A DNA stretch of 64,000 bases from Pedobacter duraquae. Lineage in GTDB: Bacteria > Bacteroidota > Bacteroidia > Sphingobacteriales > Sphingobacteriaceae. The notes below the pieces were generated by a model. It was not told the origin of the DNA, ran no database searches, and saw only the letters and a list, made by a program, of their open reading frames with translations. The translations under genes were made by a program, and so were the position numbers. The stretch lies in contig NZ_SNWM01000002.1 in the NCBI RefSeq assembly GCF_004362245.1, positions 868,001 to 932,000 of the forward strand. The letters are read 5' to 3'. How positions within the stretch are numbered: the first letter of the stretch is position 1; each line of letters opens with the position of its first letter. Positions 55,573-64,000 of this stretch are shown here, in pieces.

Positions 55573-56862
55573 CTATTCGGCGATAATCAGGAAATAATTC
55601 TTTTTACCCTTTTGAACAATGATAAACTTATCGTTCAGCAGGTTACTCTGATTGTAGATAACTGCAGCGTCTGAAGGTTTTTCTTTATTGATACTCAAGC
55701 CACCACCTTGAATAGTTTTCTTAACCTCTCCTTTTGAAGGGAAAGCACTAGTCTTCTCGGCTAGCAAAGTGGCAACATCCAGGCCTGCTTCCAAGTCAGC
55801 TTTGGAAATTATAAACTGAGCCACGCCATCGAAAATCTCCATCACCTGAGCATCATTTAGGGTAGCAAAGAATTCGAGTGAACCATTTCCAAAAAGGAAG
55901 TTCGAAGTATTAATCGCTGTCTCTAACGCTACTTCAGAATGCGTACGCACCGTAATATCCTCAGCTAATGATTTTTGGAGAATTCTTAAATGTGGTGCTT
56001 CATTATGTGCAGTTTCAAGTTCTTGGATCTCATCCTGGGTTTTCAGCGTAAAAATCCTGATCCATTTTTTGACATCATCATCAGAAGCATTCAACCAGAA
56101 CTGGTAATAACGGTAAGGAGAAGTTTTCTCAGGATCAAGCCACACTGCACCACTCTCTGTTTTACCAAACTTAGTTCCATCAGCCTTTTTAATCAGCTGT
56201 GTTGTTAATGCAAAAGCGGTTCCGTTATCTTTTCTTCTGATTAGCTCGGTTCCGGTAACAATATTACCCCACTGATCTGATCCACCCATCTGTAAAGTGC
56301 ACTGATGGTTTTTCCACAGATAATAAAAGTCATATCCCTGGATCAGTTGGTAACTGAATTCAGTAAATGACAACCCGGTTCCAGAACCGTCAAGACGTTT
56401 TTTAACGCTGTCTTTAGCCATCATATAATTCACAGTGATGTGTTTTCCTACATCCCTGATGAAGTCAAGAAAATTGAAGTTCTTAAACCAATCGGCATTG
56501 TTAACCATTACGGCGTCATTACCTTCAGTCCCAAAGGTCATAAATTTACTGAGCTGTGCTTTGATGCCATTTAGGTTATGTGCAAGACCCGCGTCATCCA
56601 GCAGGTTCCGCTCAGCAGATTTACCTGAAGGATCTCCAACCATGCCTGTAGCACCACCTACCAATGCATAGGGCTTATGTCCTGCGCGCTGAAAATGGAT
56701 CAGGGTCATGATTTGGGTAAGGTGACCAACATGTAATGAATCAGCTGTCGGATCAAATCCGATATATCCCGAACACATCCCTTCATTCAGCTTCTCTTCA
56801 GTGTTTGGCATAATGTCGTGCAACATGCCTCTCCACCTTAACTCTTCTACAAAATTGGTCAT
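55573..56862 (-). CDS. tyrS: Tyrosine--tRNA ligase
   Basis: Class I aminoacyl-tRNA synthetase charging tRNA-Tyr; 429 residues from the ATG at 56862 (MTNFVEELRW). The upstream TTG start is unlikely because it lies in the promoter region (TATATTTG on the minus strand, plus coordinates 56881-56888). HIGH-type motif HVGHL, the Tyr-binding SYQLIQGYDFYYL and QMGGSDQWGNI blocks, the KFGKT version of KMSKS, and an S4 domain at the C-terminus (GGLSINKEKPSD) are present. Confidence 0.97.
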   Translation of the reverse strand: MTNFVEELRWRGMLHDIMPNTEEKLNEGMCSGYIGFDPTADSLHVGHLTQIMTLIHFQRAGHKPYALVGGATGMVGDPSGKSAERNLLDDAGLAHNLNGIKAQLSKFMTFGTEGNDAVMVNNADWFKNFNFLDFIRDVGKHITVNYMMAKDSVKKRLDGSGTGLSFTEFSYQLIQGYDFYYLWKNHQCTLQMGGSDQWGNIVTGTELIRRKDNGTAFALTTQLIKKADGTKFGKTESGAVWLDPEKTSPYRYYQFWLNASDDDVKKWIRIFTLKTQDEIQELETAHNEAPHLRILQKSLAEDITVRTHSEVALETAINTSNFLFGNGSLEFFATLNDAQVMEIFDGVAQFIISKADLEAGLDVATLLAEKTSAFPSKGEVKKTIQGGGLSINKEKPSDAAVIYNQSNLLNDKFIIVQKGKKNYFLIIAE

Positions 56863-56924
56863 TAGTTTATCCTTTTGCGGCAAATATAGGAAAAGCCTGG
56901 CTAAAAAATTTCTACTTTTAAGCG

Positions 56925-59647
<2,723 letters not shown>

Positions 59648-59656
59648 AATAATAGA

Positions 59657-60538
59657 ATGAATAAATTTCACGGAACAGGTGTAGCATTGGTTACGCCCTT
59701 CACAGCAGACGGATCGGTAGATTATGATGGCCTGGCAAGGCTTATCAATCACCAGATCGACGGAAAGGTAGAATATCTGGTATCACTTGGTACCACAGGA
59801 GAATCGTCGACACTGAAGAAGGAGGAAAAGCAGAAAATCTGGGAATTCACCGCTGAAATTAACAATGGTCGTTTGCCATTAATTGCCGGCATAGGCGGTA
59901 ATGATACTGCGGATGTGGCTGCAAGCATTCAAAGCTTTAAGCATGCAGGATACTCCGCGATACTGTCTGCAAGCCCAAACTATAACAAACCAACACAAGA
60001 AGGAATCTACCAACATTACAAAGCCCTGAGCGAAGCAAGCGATTTGCCAATTTTGTTATATAACGTACCTGGTAGAACAGGAAGTAACATGAGTCCGGAG
60101 ACTACCTGCAGACTCGCCCATGATTTCAAAAATATCATAGGTACTAAAGAAGCATCGGGTAGCTTTGATCAGTTCAATCAGATTCAACGCGATAAACCGG
60201 AAGGTTTTATGCTGATTTCAGGCGATGATCCTGTAGCAGTTCCTATGATCTCCATTGGCGCAGTAGGTGTGATTTCAGTAGTTGGAAATGCTTTGCCTTT
60301 ACAATTATCAAATCTGGTGCGCTTAGCCCTTGCGGGCGACTATACGACTGCATTGCCTTTACATCTGCAGTTAATTGAATTTACAAGATTGATTTTTGCA
60401 GAAGGTAATCCTGCCGGAGTCAAAGCAGCATTAAAACACCTTGGGGTATGTGGCGATCGCGTTCGATTACCACTGGTTAACGTATCTCCGCAACTGGAAG
60501 CGTTAATCGTTGAACAAGTCAACAAGATCACCGCATAA
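59657..60538 (+). CDS. dapA: 4-Hydroxy-tetrahydrodipicolinate synthase
   Basis: Condenses pyruvate with aspartate semialdehyde, first step toward lysine and diaminopimelate; 293 residues. Schiff-base Lys164 in GTKEASG, Tyr135 in LLYNVPGRTG, and the GTTGESSTL phosphate-type loop at 45-53 are in place. Nine bases after ligA and closed by a long palindromic terminator. Confidence 0.97.
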   Translation: MNKFHGTGVALVTPFTADGSVDYDGLARLINHQIDGKVEYLVSLGTTGESSTLKKEEKQKIWEFTAEINNGRLPLIAGIGGNDTADVAASIQSFKHAGYSAILSASPNYNKPTQEGIYQHYKALSEASDLPILLYNVPGRTGSNMSPETTCRLAHDFKNIIGTKEASGSFDQFNQIQRDKPEGFMLISGDDPVAVPMISIGAVGVISVVGNALPLQLSNLVRLALAGDYTTALPLHLQLIEFTRLIFAEGNPAGVKAALKHLGVCGDRVRLPLVNVSPQLEALIVEQVNKITA

Positions 60539-60542
60539 CAAC

Positions 60543-60587
60543 ATCCATAAAAAAAAGGAACCAAATTGGTTCCTTTTTTTTATGGAT
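60543..60587. terminator. 22-bp-arm palindrome, bidirectional terminator
   Basis: Perfect inverted repeat: ATCCAT, eight A, GGAACCAA, centre A, TTGGTTCC, eight T, ATGGAT. It serves both dapA (plus) and the histone-H1-like gene (minus, stop at 60600). Confidence 0.93.
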
Positions 60588-60599
60588 CGCTTGAGCAGC

Positions 60600-60791
60600 T
60601 TATTTTGACACGCTGTTTTTGGCAGCCTGCACTTCTAAACGGATCGACTGTGCAAGGTTTTTAACTTCCTGCAAACCTTTTCTAACACGTGTTCCTGCTG
60701 CGCTGTTCGCTTTGTTATAAAACTTATCAGCATCTGCCTCAAGACCATTGATCAGGTCTTTCAGCTCATTAAATTTTTCAATTTTAGCCAT
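60600..60791 (-). CDS. Histone-H1-like (Hc1-type) small basic protein
   Basis: 63-residue Lys-rich helical protein (MAKIEKFNELKDLINGLEADADKFYNK ... AAKNSVSK), matching the short histone-H1-like family known from Bacteroidota and Chlamydiales-type nucleoid proteins. Expected to bind DNA and help organise the nucleoid. Its composition is acidic in the first half and basic in the second. Single gene between two terminators. Confidence 0.85.
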   Translation of the reverse strand: MAKIEKFNELKDLINGLEADADKFYNKANSAAGTRVRKGLQEVKNLAQSIRLEVQAAKNSVSK

Positions 60792-60937
60792 TGTCTGGGG
60801 GTTCTTATTGGTTTAGGTTCAATACTTTACAACTAAAGTAAGTGCTTTCACTTACTAAAAAAAGACTTAAGGAAATAAAACGGTTTCAACTGCGTATTAT
60901 TTTTTCAACAATTAATAAGATTATCCACAACAGGTCA

Positions 60938-60971
60938 ACAAAAAAGCCCCACTGTGTAACAGAGGGGCTTT
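60938..60971 (-). terminator. Terminator after alpha-oxoamine synthase gene
   Basis: Stem AAAGCCCC / GGGGCTTT with an inner CTGT/ACAG pair around GTA (60943-60971), followed on the minus strand by T5 or more. Lies 18 bases past the stop codon of the gene at 60989. Confidence 0.9.
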
Positions 60972-60988
60972 CTAAACAATGATTTACC

Positions 60989-62230
60989 TTACGACATCGA
61001 AAATTTATTATCCTTATAGTAACCGCTTTTCAATTTATCCGAAACCTCACTAAAAGCATCAAGTGTTCTCTGCACATCTTCCATCGTGTGTACCGCTGTT
61101 GGGATCAATCTAAGTTCAATCAGTCCTTTAGGAATAACTGGGAATACCACGATAGAACAGAAAATACCATAATTTTCTCTCAAGTCCATGGTCAGTGCCG
61201 TAGCATCCAATAGCTCTCCTTTCAAGAATACTGGAGTAACCATTGTGTTTGTAATGCCCAGATCAAAGCCACGCTCACGAAGTCCTTTCTGTAATGTCAT
61301 GGCCACTTTCCATAACTGCGTACGCAATTCAGGATTGTTTTTAAGCAACTCTAAACGCTTCAATAACCCAACAACCATAGGCATCGGCAAAGCCTTTGCA
61401 AAGGTCTGAGAACGCATGTTATACCTAAAGAAGTTGGTAATATCTTCGGTCGACGCAACGAAAGCACCAATACCGGCCATTGATTTGGCAAATGTACCGA
61501 AGTAAATATCTACGCCCTCAATACAATCCTGCTCTTCGTGCGTTCCTGCACCTGTTGGACCCATCGTACCAAAGCCATGTGCATCGTCTATCAATAACCT
61601 GAAATTAAACTCCTTTTTCAGGTCAACAAGCTCTTTTAACTTACCTTGTGCACCCGACATTCCGAATACGCCTTCAGTGATCAACAAAATACCACCTCCC
61701 GTTTGTGCCACAAGCTTAGTTGCACGCTCTAATTGCTTACGCGCACTATCAATATCGTTATGTTGGTAAACAAAACGTTTACCCATATGTAATCTTAACC
61801 CATCAATAATACAGGCGTGTGATTCTGCATCATATACAATCACATCGTTCCTGTCAACAAGCGCATCAATAATAGATACCATTCCCTGGTAACCATAGTT
61901 CAAAAGGAAAGCATCTGGTTTACCTACAAACGCAGCAAGCTCCTGCTCCAGTTGTTCATGGTATTTCGAATTTCCAGACATCATCCTGGCCCCCATTGGA
62001 TAGGCCATACCAAATTCAGCAGCACCTTTTGCATCTGCCTCACGTACCTCAGGATGATTTGCCAGCCCCAGGTAATTGTTCAAACTCCAAACTAAATGTT
62101 CTTTTCCACGGAAAATCATATGGGGAGCAATTTCACCTTCCAGCTTAGGGAAAGAAAAATACCCGTGAGACCATTTGTGGTGTTGGCCCAAAGGCCCCAT
62201 ATGCTTTGCTATCTTTTCAAAAATATCCAA
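60989..62230 (-). CDS. Alpha-oxoamine synthase (SPT/KBL/BioF-like), PLP enzyme
   Basis: 413-residue PLP enzyme of the alpha-oxoamine synthase family, which condenses an amino acid with an acyl-CoA or acyl-ACP. Family blocks: SLNNYLGLANHPEV, the His stacking residue in YDAESHACIIDG, DDAHGFGTMGPTGAG, and the PLP lysine in GTFAKSMAGIGAF. It differs from the serine palmitoyltransferase sequence I recall from Sphingobacterium, so substrates may be Ser, Cys-derived cysteate or others; capnoid or sphingolipid synthesis is plausible in this phylum but not shown. Often such genes are annotated BioF-like. Confidence 0.8.
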   Translation of the reverse strand: MDIFEKIAKHMGPLGQHHKWSHGYFSFPKLEGEIAPHMIFRGKEHLVWSLNNYLGLANHPEVREADAKGAAEFGMAYPMGARMMSGNSKYHEQLEQELAAFVGKPDAFLLNYGYQGMVSIIDALVDRNDVIVYDAESHACIIDGLRLHMGKRFVYQHNDIDSARKQLERATKLVAQTGGGILLITEGVFGMSGAQGKLKELVDLKKEFNFRLLIDDAHGFGTMGPTGAGTHEEQDCIEGVDIYFGTFAKSMAGIGAFVASTEDITNFFRYNMRSQTFAKALPMPMVVGLLKRLELLKNNPELRTQLWKVAMTLQKGLRERGFDLGITNTMVTPVFLKGELLDATALTMDLRENYGIFCSIVVFPVIPKGLIELRLIPTAVHTMEDVQRTLDAFSEVSDKLKSGYYKDNKFSMS

Positions 62231-62303
62231 TGTAATCTGTATTTACGGTGACTTAAATTTTTTGCGAATTTACGGTTAATATTTAACAACGCCATTTTTA
62301 TGC

Positions 62304-62339
62304 CAAAAAAGCCTTAGTGATTGTCGTCACTAAGGCTTT
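62304..62339 (-). terminator. Terminator after ftsZ
   Basis: Perfect 13-bp stem AAAGCCTTAGTGA / TCACTAAGGCTTT with a TTGTCG loop, followed on the minus strand by T6. It ends the ftsZ transcript. Confidence 0.93.
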
Positions 62340-62358
62340 AAAAGTATATTAGAATGTG

Positions 62359-63999
62359 TTAGTCCACATTATCATGCAGGAAAGAGTTGTTAGGTCTGAT
62401 CTCTGTTGAGCCATCCTCATCATTACTTAGCGTGAATCTCGAAACCTGTGATTCTGATGAATGCTGAACCTGTTGCAATTGCATTTGCTTACGCTTATAG
62501 GCTGGTTCATTCTCCAGTTCCTGTAGGCCATTAGTGGTGCGCAATTTCATGCTCAGGTCTTTCAGTCTCAAAATCCTTTCTTTGGATTTCTTTAACTGAT
62601 CTTCAATAGACTCATCGTTTTTATCATCATCAGCACCTACTTCCTCTACCTGCTCTTCCTGATGGGCATCAGCAAAATTAGCAGCGAAATCTGCAACTGG
62701 TGTTTCAAAGGTGAAATCTGTCTCGGAAACCTTTACTTCAAATTCAAATGAAGATTCAATAGGTTGCTGAACATCATTGAACGTGGTGTGTTCTTCTTCT
62801 ACAAGTGTATGCTTGATGAAGTTATTTTCAGAATCTTCGGTTTTCTTTTTGTTGTTGTTAAACAAATCACCGAAAAGATCAGACTGTTTAATATCAGACT
62901 TCAATACCGGTTCATTAGAATAAACCTCGGCTTTAGGCTCGATGAAAGAATTCACCTGTTCTACTGGTCTCACCAAAGGAGCTTCCTCAGGTGTTAGCAA
63001 AGAGATTTTCTTTACATTCTTTTGTTCCTGTGCACGTTGCTCAGTAGTTTGGAAACCCGTAGCAATAATTGTTACAGACAAGTTATCTTCAAGGCTGTCA
63101 TCGCTGCAATTTCCCCAGATCAGATCAGCAGAAAGACCAGCTTTGTCCTGAATATAATCAGTAATGATTGCAACCTCATCCATTGTCACTTCACGAACGC
63201 CAGAACTGATGTTCAACAGAATATATCTTGCACCTTCAATCTCGTTGTCTTTTAACAATGGAGAAGCTAAAGCCCCTTCTACCGCGGTAAGCGCACGGTT
63301 TTCACCGCTTGCAGAATAACTACCCATGATTGAAACACCACTGTCTTTCATCACGGTACGCACATCTTTAAAATCCACGTTGATATAACCCGGAACAGTA
63401 ATAATCTCCGCAATGCCTTTAGCGGCAGTTGTCAAAATATCATCAGCCTGTGCAAAAGCAGAACCTAATGTTAAGTTTCCGAAAATATCCCTTAAACGGT
63501 CATTTGAAATCACCAGGTAAGAGTCTACATATTTCTTTAATTCATCAAGACCATCTTCAGCCTGCATCTTACGACGCTTACCTTCAAAAGAGAAGGGCGT
63601 AGTGATGATCGCTACAGTAAGGATATCAAGTTCCTTCGCTGCCTGAGCAATGATCGGACTTGCTCCTGTTCCTGTACCACCACCCATTCCTGCCGTAATG
63701 AACAGCATTTTTGTGGTGCTGCCCAGCATGGTTTTGATATCATCAATATTTTCTATAGCCGAATTTTTTCCTACCTCAGGGATAGATCCCGCACCCATTC
63801 CTTCAGTAAGACTTGCACCCAACTGTACCTTATTCGGAATAGGACTTGACTCTAATGCTTGCGCATCCGTATTACAGATAATGAAGTCCACACCTGTAAT
63901 TCCCTGACGGTACATATGGTTCACCGCATTACCACCACCGCCACCAACACCAATAACCTTGATGATTGATGACTTATCTTTTAACATTTCGAATTGCAT
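62359..63999 (-). CDS. ftsZ: Cell-division GTPase FtsZ with long C-terminal linker
   Basis: Tubulin-like GTPase that forms the division ring. 546 residues; the start lies at the window edge (MQFEMLKDKSSIIKVIGVGGGGGNAV), so an earlier start cannot be excluded. The GTP-binding glycine loop GMGGGTGTGASP and the T7-region ISNDRLRDIFG are intact in the core (about 1-320). The C-terminal linker is about 200 residues, acidic (Glu/Asp-rich, for example EEQVEEVGADDDKNDESIEDQLKK) and ends in the short RPNNSFLHDNVD, a version of the FtsA-binding tail. Bacteroidota FtsZ commonly has long linkers. Confidence 0.98.
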   Translation of the reverse strand: MQFEMLKDKSSIIKVIGVGGGGGNAVNHMYRQGITGVDFIICNTDAQALESSPIPNKVQLGASLTEGMGAGSIPEVGKNSAIENIDDIKTMLGSTTKMLFITAGMGGGTGTGASPIIAQAAKELDILTVAIITTPFSFEGKRRKMQAEDGLDELKKYVDSYLVISNDRLRDIFGNLTLGSAFAQADDILTTAAKGIAEIITVPGYINVDFKDVRTVMKDSGVSIMGSYSASGENRALTAVEGALASPLLKDNEIEGARYILLNISSGVREVTMDEVAIITDYIQDKAGLSADLIWGNCSDDSLEDNLSVTIIATGFQTTEQRAQEQKNVKKISLLTPEEAPLVRPVEQVNSFIEPKAEVYSNEPVLKSDIKQSDLFGDLFNNNKKKTEDSENNFIKHTLVEEEHTTFNDVQQPIESSFEFEVKVSETDFTFETPVADFAANFADAHQEEQVEEVGADDDKNDESIEDQLKKSKERILRLKDLSMKLRTTNGLQELENEPAYKRKQMQLQQVQHSSESQVSRFTLSNDEDGSTEIRPNNSFLHDNVD

Positions 64000-64000
64000 A

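Noticed and set aside
60543..60587. Long palindrome considered as a terminal inverted repeat or attachment site
   Set aside because: No mobile gene or second copy nearby; A8/T8 flanks and position between convergent genes fit a bidirectional terminator.

Overview
The window reads as a chromosomal segment of a Bacteroidota bacterium, most likely a Sphingobacteriaceae member (Pedobacter-like). Support comes from the gldA-gldF-gldG gliding/ABC genes, a GLPGLI-family protein paired with a TonB-receptor-like barrel, two very long outer-membrane receptors, a bacterial histone-H1-like protein, a long-form aromatic amino acid hydroxylase, many -7 promoter elements of the TAnnTTTG type, and almost no Shine-Dalgarno sequences. 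Coding density is high. I see no insertion sequence, prophage or CRISPR array. The assignment rests on gene content and recalled family knowledge, not on a database search.

Layout. 1-1805: 3'-truncated katG (minus). 1962-3401: Tat-exported GDSL hydrolase and a DUF4397-type lipoprotein. 3481-8739 (minus): GDPD phosphodiesterase, gldA, gldF, gldG and dnaN, tightly packed. 8778-10259: glyS. 10316-16808: membrane proteins, a UbiA-like/methyltransferase pair, an Rrf2 regulator with an NAD(P)-binding oxidoreductase, YceH, a CAP protein and GtrA. 16893-24501: phenylalanine/tyrosine catabolism (aromatic amino acid hydroxylase, SDR, flavin reductase, fumarylacetoacetase-like hydrolase, hmgA, hpd) interrupted by an NlpC/P60 peptidase. 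24632-32793: YihY, outer-membrane protein, 7TM histidine kinase, TPR protein and a ltaE-accC-ribE operon. 33204-38062: sugar metabolism (BadF-type kinase, Nudix-type regulator, pfkA, a second degenerate BadF-type protein, gapA). 38257-43726: GLPGLI protein plus outer-membrane barrel facing a BlaR1-like M56 peptidase and BlaI repressor. 43880-43950: a mismatched tRNA-Cys. 44042-48528: glgB and a GH31 alpha-glucosidase. 48713-55571: TonB-dependent receptor, penicillin-acylase-family hydrolase, LuxE-like protein. 55573-63999: tyrS, ligA, dapA, histone-H1-like protein, an alpha-oxoamine synthase and ftsZ.

The most notable signals are regulatory DNA. (1) A tandem array of 15-bp dyads repeating every 19 bp precedes the GLPGLI/outer-membrane operon, and the same box (again with a 19-bp partner) precedes blaI, so the BlaI/BlaR1-like pair very probably controls the convergent GLPGLI operon. 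The C-terminus of this BlaR1-like protein also resembles a TonB-receptor plug segment. (2) Two 21-bp sites of identical 7-7-7 geometry flank the Rrf2 gene, one at its own promoter and one at the oxidoreductase promoter. (3) A 9-bp element (CTTAGTGTA, often as inverted pairs) occurs upstream of the BadF kinase, the Nudix regulator and pfkA, and a related GTGTA-N5-TACAC dyad is shared by the pfkA and GH31/glgB promoters, suggesting one sugar regulon.

Other odd points are a GldA lacking the usual C-terminal extension, a BadF-family protein that lost its phosphate-1 aspartate inside a glycolytic operon, a possible tRNA-Cys pseudogene, convergent genes whose stop codons overlap, and several apparently leaderless transcripts.
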